A program made the position numbers and the translations under genes. From Adiantum capillus-veneris (Eukaryota; Streptophyta; Polypodiopsida; Polypodiales; Pteridaceae), in the NCBI GenBank assembly GCA_014529385.2, contig CM043968.1, forward strand, positions 6,950,648 to 7,014,647: a stretch of DNA of 64,000 nucleotides, read 5' to 3'. Of the stretch, positions 49,149-60,179 are shown piece by piece (within the stretch, counting starts at the first letter, position 1; the number at the start of each line of letters is the position of its first letter). Under the pieces are notes generated by a model, which was not told the origin of the DNA, did not search any database, and saw only the letters and a program-made list of their open reading frames with translations.

Positions 49149-49379
49149 AAATGAGAGAATGAGTAAAAATTAGGTTTAGTTGGCTTTTATAGGAGCTCAC
49201 CCCATTCACACTTGGGCGCCCATGCTTAGCCAACTAATCCCTTGAATGTCCAAGTTAAAGTGCGCCTCTCATCGGCGATCACTCTTCCTTTCCCTATTGG
49301 ACCGACAAGCCCGGTACCTGACTCTAAATAATACAACGTTTATAGATCATAGGATGTCCGTGTGCCGTGAGGGTTAACA
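49015..49379 (-). repeat. 5' LTR of gag-only element, truncated (365 bp)
   Basis: Matches 32249-32609 with one substitution and four extra bases in the TC tract. The inner 209 bp and the primer binding site are gone. Confidence 0.9.
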
Positions 49380-49380
49380 T

Positions 49381-50850
49381 GCACTTATAGAAAATGACAC
49401 ATGGACTTTATGTGATTTGCCTCCTGGAAAAAAGGCCATTGGTACAAAGTGGGTTTACAAGTTGAAATGCAAGCCGGATAGTGAGATCGATCGCCATAAG
49501 GCTCGACTTGTTGCAAAGGGTTATGCACAGCAAAAAGGCATAGATTATGAAGAGACTTTTGCTCCCACTTGTCGTATGACTAGTGTGCGTTTTCTATGTG
49601 CATTGGCAGCTCATTTTGGTTGGGATGTACATCAATCAGACATTGTTACTACTTTCTTGAATGGTGACATATTTGAGGAAGTTTATGTAACGCAGCCTCA
49701 CCGTTTTGTCATAAAAGGACAAGAGGACAAAGTGTGCAGATGTAAGAAGGCTTTTTATGGGTTGAAGCAATCTCCTCGTGCTTGGTATGAGAAAGCTGAC
49801 TCTCATTTGGTTAAACGAGGCTTTCGTAACAGTCCAACAGAAAGCACATTGTATGTAAAGCGTGAGGGTGATGTACTTCTCATTGTGGTTCTTTATGTCG
49901 ATGATTTGCTGATCACTGGACCAAATGAGAGACATATTGCTGAATTTAAGGCTGATTTGAATGCTACTTTCAGGATGAAAGATTTGGGGCTGTTGCATCA
50001 TTACTTGGGTATACAGTTTAAGCAGTATGATGGTGGTATTACCTTGTGTCAGAAAAGTTACATAGAGACATTGCTATGTAAGTCTGGACTTGAGGATTGC
50101 AAACCTATTGCCACTCCCATGGAAATAGGTTTGAAGTTGAGTCTACATGATGCTGGTGATCCTCCTGATGTCACTCTTTACCACAATGTTGTTGGTTGCC
50201 TCATTTATGTATGCAACATGAGGCCAGATATTCAGTTTGCAGTCTCACAGGTCAGCATATTTATGCATAGCCCAGGGTCTAAGCATTGGCAGGCTCTCAA
50301 GAGGATTTTCCACTACCTTAGTGGAACTTTACATCTTGGCTTGTTTTATCCCAAGGGGGGATCATTGCCTCCAGACTTACATGCTTTTTCGGACTCAAAT
50401 TGGGCTGGTTGTTTTGACACGTGAGTGTCCACAAGTGGTTTTTGTTTCATGCTTGGCAGTTCATGTATATCATGGTTGAGCAAGAAGCAACCTACTGTGG
50501 CCACTTTGAGTTGCGAGGCTGAGTACAGGGCAGTCTTCACAGCTATGGTTGAGTGTGTATGGCTCAGACGCCTTATGGCTGATTTGGGTGTTGGACAAGA
50601 CACTGCCAACACTATCTACACTGACAGTCAAAGCGCATTGGCAGTTGTGAGGAACCCAATTTTTCATGCTCGCACAAAGCACATTGAGGTGCATTACCAC
50701 TATGTCAGGGAGAGGCTCTCAGCAGGAGAGATCAGCTTGGCTTATGTGCCAACACAGGACAACCTTGCAAATCCTTTCACAAAGGCATTGTCTCGTGAGA
50801 AGCTTGAAGCTTACTGCAAAGCTTTGGGCTTACTCCCCTTTGTGGACTGA
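49381..50850 (+). pseudogene. copia reverse transcriptase and RNase H
   Basis: Single frame from ALIENDTW through KWVYKLKCKPD, DYEETFAPTCRMTSVR, VLYVDDLLITG (catalytic YVDD, about residue 170) and SDSNWAGC, interrupted by TGA at 50422-50424, then STSGFCFML, SCEAEYRA, and an end at LLPFVD. Both RT Asp residues are intact. The TGA follows DT in the RNase H region. The N-terminal codons of the RT are on the other side of the 17.3-kb element. Confidence 0.92.
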
Positions 50851-50915
50851 TCATGTCCTCAGGGCATGGCACTTCCCTTTACTCATGTGCCAGCTCTCGT
50901 TCACCGCATCACTCC

Positions 50916-50923
50916 AGGGGGGA
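50916..50923 (+). promoter_or_regulatory. copia polypurine tract
   Basis: AGGGGGGA two bases before the 3' LTR. Confidence 0.8.
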
Positions 50924-50925
50924 TT

Positions 50926-51152
50926 TGTTACCATATACATGTGGTAGTGATGTGTGTGAACACACTAGGACCGTCGGGGCATTTTTTCCCTCTTTAGGAG
51001 GTTTTTTTCCCCCAGCATTGTATATACGCCCATCATTCTAGGGCTATCTATCTTTCCATTGCACACTAAGTAACACACCCTCTATTGTGTGCCTTGAGCT
51101 TCCTTCATCTTCTCCAAGCTGTGTGTGTTTCTCTGCAACCCTAATTCCAACA
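50926..51152 (+). repeat. copia 3' LTR (227 bp)
   Basis: TGTTACC to CCAACA; the ends TGTT...AACA are standard. No matching 5' LTR exists in the window. Confidence 0.8.
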
Positions 51153-51475
51153 AAAAGGTACTATGGTCCCTTCCAAATTCTTAGACCAATCAATGAGATG
51201 GCCTATCAACTCAAGTTTCCCAGTCATTGGCTCATACACAATGCTTTCCACGTGAGTCTACTAAAGCCTTACAAAGGAGATCCGCCTCAAGAAACAACTA
51301 TTGAAGACCCCCCGGGGATCGAGGACCAAGAAGAGGTGTTGCAGCCTGAGTCCATCATTCTGGCATGAAGACAAGGTATTGAGAGGCGGTAAGATTATCC
51401 GACGATATCTTATTAAGTTGTTTAAAAATTATCCTTTTGAAGATGCTAGATGGATGCAAGGCATACAGTTAAAGG
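51153..51475 (+). pseudogene. gypsy integrase C-terminal fragment
   Basis: RYYGPFQILRPINEMAYQL and NAFHVSLLKPYKGDPP, then (after a shift near 51366) EDKVLRGGKIIRRYL and NYPFEDARWMQ. This is the tail of a chromovirus-type integrase with chromodomain-like end. It starts exactly at the copia LTR edge and breaks off at 51475. Confidence 0.82.
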
Positions 51476-51477
51476 AT

Positions 51478-52523
51478 AATCTAAACAATAGCCATCCATT
51501 GTGTACAATAATGAGACACTTGAAGTTGTTGAGAGCTTTAAGTACCTTGGCCTTGAGGTTCCGGTCAATCACAAGTGGCATGAATGTGCTATACATCCTT
51601 TGGAAGCCAGGAAGAGAGCACACTAGGAATTTGAGAACATGTGTAATGTGGGAAACATCAAATGTTGGGTTCTCAAGAAGTACCTTTTTGATACATTGGT
51701 GACACCGGTTCTTCTTTGGAGTTGAAGAGTGAGCATTTCAAAGTCTACTTAAAAAGAGTTTGAAAATGTCCAAAAGAGTTTTCTTACAAGATTTATTCAA
51801 GTTAAGACACAAACACCATATATGCTCCTACTTGAGTCAGTATCTCTTCCAATTGAGGTTATGGGCATGGAAAGGGTTGTGGAGAACATGATAAAGATGC
51901 ATCAAAACCCCTCACATCGACTTCCTACAATTGCATGGGAAGCAAGTAAAAAAGTTCAAAAGATGCATAAAAGCAAGATCTTGAGCATAGGATGGATTCA
52001 AGGCATAAAGAAGTGGTTTGGAAGATGGGATGCATTACATTTACTACATGATGCCTCCAATAGACTCACAAGTGACTGAAGCTTTTCCACAATGCCAATG
52101 TAATACGGCTTGGGATGAATCCAATGGGTCAAACTTCATACATTACACCACGCATATTTTCCCTAACTAAAAAATCGTATTCTTTACTAAAAGAGGAAAC
52201 TTTACTCATCTTAGATGTGAGAGAGGGCATTGGGGCAATGGCAAAAGTAAAATTCATTGTGCACATCATGCTCACTACAATTTTGAGAGTCTAAGTACCA
52301 CACACTACTAGAGCGCTTAGATTTTGGTCACATCCAAAATTGCTTCTCTCACATTTTTAGCCATGAATAAGACCTACACACTTTCCTCTCCCATAGTGTG
52401 GGCTCTCCATTGCGACACTCATCACCACAATTTTGAATCATCAAGAATCATTCATCAGCTACACATACTACATACATGTAACTTTGGTCCCATAGGTCAT
52501 ATTTGTCCTCCAATGACAATAAT

Positions 52524-52607
<84 letters not shown>
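51478..52607 (+). pseudogene. LINE reverse transcriptase C-terminal part and 3' tail
   Basis: Frames with shifts give VESFKYLGLEVP, WVLKKYLFDTLVTPV, then SLPIEVMGMERVVENM, SHRLPTIAWEASKK and GWIQGIKKWFGRWDALHLLHDAS (to 52080), the segment after the RT thumb of plant LINEs. Degenerate Cys/His-region homology to 53380-53570 follows (52280-52470), then the phrase TTGGTCCCATAGGTCATATTTG and a (TC)n tract. All pieces are out of frame. The RT catalytic part is missing. Confidence 0.65.
52528..52607. repeat. (TC)n microsatellite, 40 units
   Basis: Uninterrupted. Follows a LINE-like 3' end. Confidence 0.95.
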
Positions 52608-52609
<2 letters not shown>

Positions 52610-52730
52610 GATGGGAGTGTAGGGCACGTGAGAGGGTGAGGTGCATATAGGTGTAGCAGTACACATTCCAAAACCAAAGCAACTAAATATAGAATAAATA
52701 CAAAAAATCTAGCAAATTTTATAAGATGAT

Positions 52731-52838
52731 AGGGGGCCATGCGTGAGACAAATATTGCGCTGTGAGGGAGATACCATCTTGTAAGATGATGGGAGGGGGG
52801 AGATTGGTATCATGTCCTGTCAAAGTCTTAGAACGATA

Positions 52839-52928
<90 letters not shown>

Positions 52929-53142
52929 CCACACACATGAAAGACTCAAGGGAAACACACATGAAATACTTGAGGGAAACACACATGAAATACTTGAGGG
53001 AAGCACACACACGCCGGCACCAACCACAAAAGCAAGAGATGATAGAGCGATATCGCGCCATGAGGGAGACATTGTCTTGTAAGATGATGGGAAGGGGGAG
53101 ATTGATATCATGCCATGTCAAAGTCTTAGGACAATATCATAC

Positions 53143-53148
<6 letters not shown>
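52731..53148. repeat. duplicated ~110-bp module with (TC)n and 24-bp minisatellite
   Basis: A module (GAGGGAGA, TCTTGTAAGATGATGGGA, GTCAAAGTCTTAG) occurs at 52731-52842 and 53040-53144, each followed by (TC)n (52843-52926; 53145-53237). Between them is a 24-bp unit ACTTGAGGGAAACACACATGA in three copies (52937-53007). Confidence 0.85.

Positions 53149-53237
<89 letters not shown>
53145..53237. repeat. (TC)n microsatellite
   Basis: About 46 units, directly before the second LINE fragment. Confidence 0.95.
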
Positions 53238-53238
<1 letters not shown>

Positions 53239-53639
53239 TGAGCCCATCCCGTTGAGTGCGATCCGCACCATTGCCTCCATTCGTCTTAGCTCCCATTCTC
53301 TACGCTGCGAGACAGGACCTTGGGGCACTGGCGAGGAGTGTCATCGACTTTGCACCTTATGCCCTCGTCAAGTGCGAGAGAGTGAGTACCACACACTACT
53401 TGAGTGCTCAGCTTTTGACCACATTAGGTCCTCTTTTCCCCATATATTCAGCCATGAGCTCTCCCTACATACCTTCCTCTCCCAACCACGATGTGGACTC
53501 TCTATTGCGACGCTCATTTCAGCCATTTTTGAGCATCGAGAGTCACTTATGAACTCCACCCACACCACGTGACATGTTCATTTGGTCCCATAGGTCATAT
53601 TTGACCTCCCAGGACGATAATAGAACTATCAACTATCTA

Positions 53640-53644
<5 letters not shown>
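53238..53644 (+). pseudogene. LINE C-terminal zinc-binding tail fragment
   Basis: The product SIRLSSHSLRCETGPWG, then CTLCPRQVRESEYHTLLEC with C-x2-C...H...C spacing, matches the Cys/His region at the end of plant LINE ORF2. It is followed by the same TTGGTCCCATAGGTCATATTTG phrase as 52480-52505. It has (TC)n on both sides. Confidence 0.6.

Positions 53645-53734
<90 letters not shown>
53645..53734. repeat. (TC)n-(TG)n compound microsatellite
   Basis: About 24 TC and 21 TG units after the LINE-like 3' end. Confidence 0.95.
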
Positions 53735-53735
<1 letters not shown>

Positions 53736-53967
53736 TCTCTGAGTGCTTGCAAAAATTTGAGGTTTGTGTATTTGAACAGGCTAAAATTGCAAAATCTCAG
53801 CTAGAGTTTGAGCTTGCCTTGGAAAAACCTGTAAAATTTTACAAGTTTTAGTGTAAATACTAGAAAATGCTTCAAAATTCGACCTAAGAGCCGGAGATGT
53901 TTCAAGTGTTCCGTGATTTTGTTCAGCTAGGAAAAATATTTTTGGCAAGCTTTGCCCTATATCAAAT

Positions 53968-54008
53968 AAATATGGAGACCTAATTTGTCAAATTAGGTCT
54001 CCATATTT
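53968..54008. repeat. perfect hairpin 1 (19-bp arms, 3-nt loop)
   Basis: Arms 53968-53986 and 53990-54008 pair without mismatch. The right arm overlaps the left arm of hairpin 2 by six bases. Confidence 0.95.
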
Positions 54009-54103
54009 TATTGAGACGATGATGGTGGAGATAGATTCTATCTTTTTTTGTTAGAGCCAAATACATAGAATCTATCTCCACCATCATCGTCTCAATAAAA
54101 TAT
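54003..54103. repeat. perfect hairpin 2 (39-bp arms, 23-nt loop)
   Basis: Arms 54003-54041 and 54065-54103 pair perfectly; the core is GAGACGATGATGGTGGAGAT and its complement. It could be a foldback element, a young small-RNA hairpin, or a product of strand switching during replication. No gene context decides. Confidence 0.95.
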
Positions 54104-54109
54104 TATTGT

Positions 54110-54849
54110 CCATAAAAAATATGCAAAACATGGAGGAAAAATGCTATATGTAGCAAAGGGCAGAGAAGAATTAGGGTAGAGCTTTGCAAGTGCACTATTT
54201 TGCACTCCAAAAAGCAAGATAAGATAAATATCATGTGTTGATTTGGCTAGTGTTAGAGCACCCCTCCAAAAAACCCTCAATGGCATGTGAATAACAAGAC
54301 CTACATGTACACATCAAGGGTCCTTCTCCAATTTTTTCATCCCATCAGTCTTCTACTGGTGGTCACAATACACCTTTTTCTCACTCTTCATTCCTCTAGG
54401 ATTACATAATTGCCTACAACTGGTTGAAATGTAGCATTCATCCATGTTGGGGGTAGTTGAGGGACCCCGCATTGCAAATATTGTTGTCACCTCCTCCTCC
54501 TTTTCTAGGCGGAGTGGAAAATAAGCATGGTTGTATGGCTTGCAATTGTGCCTTAAGAGGGCCTATGGGATGATACTAGGTCTCTTTGTTGCTAGGGATG
54601 CCAAATGACATCTCTTTAAGGATAAAAATTGTGCTGCTAAAGATGTTGCTATAGGGAGGTCCCTTACACAACATACTTAGCCACACAAAGTGTCGCTTAA
54701 ATGATGCTCTTTTTTGCTTAAGCGATGGCAAAGCTTAATTTTTGTTTGCATTGCTTAAGCAATGTTATATCGTTTATTTAATATTAAAATTCATGAGCTA
54801 AGATCTCCCAACCATCGATTCTATATATACTTACACAAAGCTTTCTCAG

Positions 54850-54885
<36 letters not shown>

Positions 54886-55478
54886 ACACACACAAATGTA
54901 AATCGAGAGCAACAACAAGATTTAAAGCATAAAGAGCACACTTGGGAGCATTCTACATACGCTACAACAAAAAAAAACCGATGAATTTGTGCAAGCCGTA
55001 TGTTTTTTTTTTCCTTGACACTATGGGAACAAACAAACTTGGCAGTACTATCCAAGTAGACTAGAATTGTCTCAAGCAGACTAAATGTATAGATCATCAA
55101 TGGATGTGTATATGTAATTTCAATGTGTGTACATGATCAATCTATCTAAAATACAAAAAAATGCCACTATCAACTATAAGTCAATATCAGGGTCGTCGTT
55201 ATTCTGTCTCTCAATATGCGGAGGTGTCTACTATGATGATGTATCATGTGACCTCTCTTTGTCTATCCTCCTACCTTGCTCCTCCTCTCTAGAAACATGC
55301 TCAAGATCTATCTCGTCATGAATCTCCTAAGTTAATAAAAGTTAAGCTAAATTGATTGACAATCAAAAACTATTTTGAAGATCATTTTATCTTGAAAGGA
55401 TAACTCAAAGCTAAAAATAATACTTACAAAAGGAATTTCAGATGGAAGTGTGCTCTACATCACTCTGTATCCTTGGTA
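54110..55478. other. unassigned stretch
   Basis: No gene recognised. A mixed TC/CA tract lies at 54849-54893. AT-rich, with short frames only. Confidence 0.4.
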
Positions 55479-55548
55479 CACTACAAGAGGTTGTGTTCTC
55501 TTGTGACGCTGTTAGCGACAGAAATACACTGGGTTTTTATAACCCCCG

Positions 55549-55712
55549 GCGTCGCTAATAGCGTCGCTACGAGAGCGTCGCTATATGCGTCGCTATATAG
55601 AGACGCTCATAGCGACGGTCATAGCGACGGTTATAGCGACGTTTACACAGAAGTCTATAGCGACGCTTATAGCGACGCTCCAGAGCCATAAATAGTGACG
55701 GTTATAGCGACG
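55549..55712. repeat. CACTA subterminal repeats
   Basis: The 9-mer GCGTCGCTA appears four times, then its complement TAGCGACG six times, plus one diverged copy. These are the expected binding sites of the TNPA-like protein. The change of orientation in the middle makes an imperfect palindrome. Confidence 0.85.
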
Positions 55713-56092
55713 CCCGAGAGAAATTTTTTTGGTGACAGGGCATTGAATGCCCTGCCACCCATCAACCATATTGTACTTGATTCACTTTTTAAAAAAAGTG
55801 CAAGGGTAGATAATAGACCCAAAATAGTCACCCACAAGACGCATTGTTTGCAAAATTGACAAGCGTAAAATTGACAATTGTACACATCATAGGCAAAATG
55901 AATTGATTGGCAAATGTAATAATGACAATTGTACAACATCATAGGCATAAAGAATTGATTGGCAAAATGAACTGCGGTGACAAATGTAATAATATACATG
56001 GTTCAAAAAGACGTATAAAATCTGTCTCATGATACATAAGCTATGAGAAACCCTAAACTAATGCTATCTAGCTACGGCTAAACTGACGTCGT

Positions 56093-57252
56093 CTAGTCAG
56101 ACGTCTCATCGTGTCCAAGCGGCGTATCTGTCGGATTCTGCAAAAAAAGACAATAAGATAGCTTTCAGTAAGTATAAACATATAACGACATTTATAAAAC
56201 AATACAAAAAATAGAAAAGAGTAAACCCTAATACTAACCATGCCGCCGCGAGAACTGAGAATGTCCATCAGGGCATTTAAGCCCTTCCTGCCTGCGTACT
56301 CGCGCTCGTACGGTGTGGGATCACGTCCTGTCATCGACCACTGTCAAAACATACAAAGATTTCATTATGTTAGAATTAAAAAACTCATAAACCCTAAACT
56401 ATCGAACATAAAGAGCAATGCGAAAACACTTACAAAATCGGCCTCAAATGATGCCCATCCACCGCTCCTCAAGTGGTGCGAGCTCCCTGCCTCTACTCGC
56501 GCTCTGGCTACATCCTTTTGTTGCTTCCACTTGTCGGGATTCTCGCGCGCTGCTTTCTTCGCATTCTTCCAATCTTCTTTGGCCAGCCAATCTGGCTTGT
56601 TCCACCCATGCTTGATTGCTTTTTGCACTTCGGAACGCTTGTGTTTGCAGTATTCGCGCATTCGAATCTTCATCATGTCTTCATTGAAGCGTTGATCCCG
56701 TGTTGGAACAGGAAACTCATCATGAAGTATGCTGATGACTCTGTTTTTTAAATCACTTGGTACTTCACTCCATTTGTTTAGTATGTAGTGTCTAAACAGC
56801 TGAGAGCAAAGACCACGCATGCGCGAGATCACCTTCTTGTCGTCATCATCCATGATGATGCCGCCGCTGAAGTCGACGGAGTAAGGCAAGCCCTCTGGCC
56901 GGTGACGCGTGAACTTGGGTGTCCCGGCAGGGGTCTCTAGCGGCGTGTCGATGGGGGTACGGACGTCAGGTGTCTCCACCAGCGTCTGGGCCTCGAAGCG
57001 AGGAGTGTCAAGTGGGGTGGCTCCTGGCGGAGTAGGTAGAGGTGCGTAGCTGCTAGGAACAGTCAGCCGCGCAAAACCTGGCGTAGATGGCGATGTTGTG
57101 GCTGGTGTGGGGGCGGGCAAAGAAGGGGAGGGTAAAGAGCCTCGTCGAACACGAGGCGGTGTGGAGGCATCGGCGGTGGAATCCCCACAACAACCGCCAC
57201 CGCCACCACTAGAACGCCGGTGTCTACGTTGATCTCCTTTTGTGAGATCCAT
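56093..57252 (-). CDS. CACTA second protein (Transposase_24/Ptta type)
   Basis: Exons 57252-56434, 56340-56239 and 56137-56093 on the minus strand join in phase at GT-AG sites (GGTC-type ends checked) to give 321 aa. The first ~120 residues are basic, Gly-rich, then Thr/Pro-rich with PLDTP-like repeats. The rest (LFRHYILNKWSEVP, KNAKKAARENPDKW, FWSMTGRDPTPYEREYAG) is the plant En/Spm-type Transposase_24 domain. No stops. It would be the TNPA-like partner that binds subterminal repeats. The ATG lies inside the end of the TNP2 coding region in another frame, so transcription is probably shared. Confidence 0.75.
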
Positions 57253-59436
57253 TGCACCAGCTTTGCAAGTTTGTAGATTGTGTTACGGATGTCGAGAGAC
57301 AAACATCCCTCAATGGCAACCGGTAAAATAAACTGTAAAGTATGTGCAGCAATGATATTAAAGTCCACTGTGAACGTACCTGAAACATTTTATGCCAATC
57401 GTGTGACTTCAAACCGGTAAGCTTTCCTTCTTTAGTAAAACACGTTCGGAGCGAGTGCATTACGCCAGTGGGGGTCCGCAAAGATCGAATGGTCTCTTTT
57501 ACTTTGCGTTCTTGGGCTCCTGTGAAAATCCATGGTGCTTTAGGGAGTTTTATCGATCCATCAGACGCTGTTTGCGGCCAATATTGCTCCATACGATCCA
57601 CATTTCTAAGGTCAACTCTGGCTCCCAAAGTATCTTTCTTGCCGGTCAGATGGTCCCATAGTAGATTACCCACATTCTTGAATATGTGCATTGGATCGAG
57701 CGAGTGATTGATCATGAGTGGGGGCCAGTATGGTAACTCGTACCATAGAGATAGTCTCTTCATCCCTAGAGGCAATCCGTCATCGCACATCTCCTTCTGC
57801 TCTAACCATGCTTGTGCAGACATCCTTGGTGGCTCTCTTCCCAAAAAGCCGTCGCGTAACACATGATTCTCTGGAAGATACGCTTGATGACCTTCGTAGA
57901 TTTGCTTCTTCAGTGAGGGCGCCCTACGTGCATTCAGTCTAGGTCCACATGTGACACATGCTCTGTATCCGCTTGTTTGAAGCCCTGCATGTATACACAT
58001 GATAATAGATCAACTATGGGAAAAAACAAGATTTACAGTGTCTGAGCGAGGAGTGTCAATAGATCACCTGAGCATTCTGTTAGCCCGGGATAGTCATGCA
58101 TGGTCCACATTAGAATGCCTCTAATCAAAGCATTCCATTGTCTTGTGTGTCGGCTCATATCCACCACCTCTATGCCAATCCACAATTGTTGTAGCTCTTC
58201 CAATAGTGGACGAAGATACACATCCATATTCTCCACTTTATATCGCCCTGGCACAATCACGCTTAGCCATAGGTGCCCCTTCTTCGTAGTCAACCACGGG
58301 GGAATGTTGTAGTTGACGATGACAACGGGCCATACACTGTAAGATGTTGATCTTTGACCAAATGGATTTACGCCACCCATAGCCAATCCTAAGCGCAAAT
58401 TTTGAGCTTCCCTGGCAAAATCCGACCATGTTCCATCTATATGTTTCCAGGCTGCGCAATCTGCAGGAATTCGTAGCACACCATCCGAAGATTTATTCTC
58501 CTCATGGCATGATGCTAGGGCGGCCATGGACTTACATTCGAAGAAATGCTTGATGCGAGGAAGCAGAGAAAAATGTCGCAAAACCTTTTGTGGAATTTTT
58601 GTCCCGTGGAGATCTACTCGATATCTTTCGGAATCACATTTCGGACACTTCTCCATGTCTATGTATTCCCCTCTGAAAAGAATGCAGTCATTAGGACAAG
58701 CGTGGATAGAATTGTAATCCATCCCCAAGTTTCGCAAAATCTTTCTTGCTTCATCTCGGGAATCTGGCATCACATTGTCAGTTGGTAGTATGTGCTCTTT
58801 AAGCAATCTACACAACATAAAAATACGATACAGTCGTGTAAAAATCTATCAGATCATTATACATTTAGAGTTTTATTAAAGTAAACTAATTGTAATAGAT
58901 CACCTGAAAAGCGCTGTGACTCTAGTGTCACTCCATCCAAACTTTGCCTGCATGTTGAGAAGAACCAGGAGTGCTTTCAATCTAGACATACGTGCTCCAT
59001 TAGACAATGGCGTATCGGCTTCACTTTTCATATCATCATAGATAAGCCTTTCTGAATCCATGATCGTCTCGATCATTTCATCAATCTCGGGCTCAAACAT
59101 TGCCTCGTTGGGAATGTGCTCTGCATGATCATCCCCTGAGCTGTCAGAGGCTACATCTTGTGGCCTCACATATGCTGCTTGACCAAAGCGCCTGCGAACA
59201 CGTCTATTGGGTTGCAAGATTGCTGCTTGTTGGCCAGCGTCAGAGTCCGACGAGTTATAATTGGCAACAACTCGATCTATAATAGATGGATCGAACTCGC
59301 CAAATTCGCGAACGTGCTGCAAAGAAACACGTCTTGTCCGTCGCACAGCATGCTTGCATTGATTACAAGGACATAAGACCCTCGTTGAGAGATAGCTGTT
59401 TCGGTTGGACGGCCCCACATCCTCGTCACTACTCAT
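57243..59436 (-). CDS. CACTA TNP2-like transposase, C-terminally truncated
   Basis: Exons 59436-58904, 58807-58068, 57984-57380 and 57332 to about 57243 join in phase (TALF-R-LLKEHIL; TECSG-LQTSGYRACV; HKMFQ-FILPVAIEG). The N part has CPCNQC like the transposase-associated domain. Exons 2-3 are Transposase_21: CPNDCILFRGEY, CPKCDSERY, GLAMGGVNPFG, WPVVIVNYNIPPWL, and LDPMHIFKNVGNLLWDHL. Exon 4 starts the DUF4218-like part (IRNTIYKLAKLVQWIS) but then runs into the second gene, and the usual several hundred C-terminal residues are missing. The last intron is only 47 nt. Conserved Asp and His residues are kept up to the truncation. I infer an internal deletion. Confidence 0.72.
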
Positions 59437-59498
59437 AATGAGGATAAAAATTTTATAACCTGGACAACAAATTTAATATTCTATTGGCATTCTTCGTC

Positions 59499-60179
<681 letters not shown>

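Larger units (their letters stand above)
32040..49379 (-). mobile_element. gag-only LTR retrotransposon with tandem internal units, 17.3 kb
   Basis: Minus-oriented. Outer ends TGTGCG...GTTAACA with 5-bp duplication TGCAC. On the plus map: full LTR 32040-32609; unit A 32610-39552; unit B 39553-46495; truncated unit C 46496-49014; 5'-LTR piece 49015-49379. Units A and B are both 6,943 bp and about 99% alike; each ends in the same 57-bp LTR scrap. Each has a polypurine tract and a gag-protease frame, but no RT, RNase H or integrase is seen anywhere, so it resembles the terminal-repeat gag-only (TR-GAG) elements of plants and would need pol in trans. The two LTRs are almost identical over 361 bp, so the insertion is recent. 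Confidence 0.9.
49380..51152 (+). mobile_element. Ty1/copia element, right part
   Basis: Continues the element of 29319-32039: TGCAC duplication, RT, RNase H, polypurine tract, 3' LTR. It is followed directly by part of a gypsy integrase, so the copia element probably once landed in a gypsy element, but the left side is lost. Confidence 0.88.

Noticed and set aside
52448-53328. Frames with Arg-Glu or Ser-Leu runs
   Set aside because: They are translations of (TC)n tracts; only the part after 53238 has LINE motifs.
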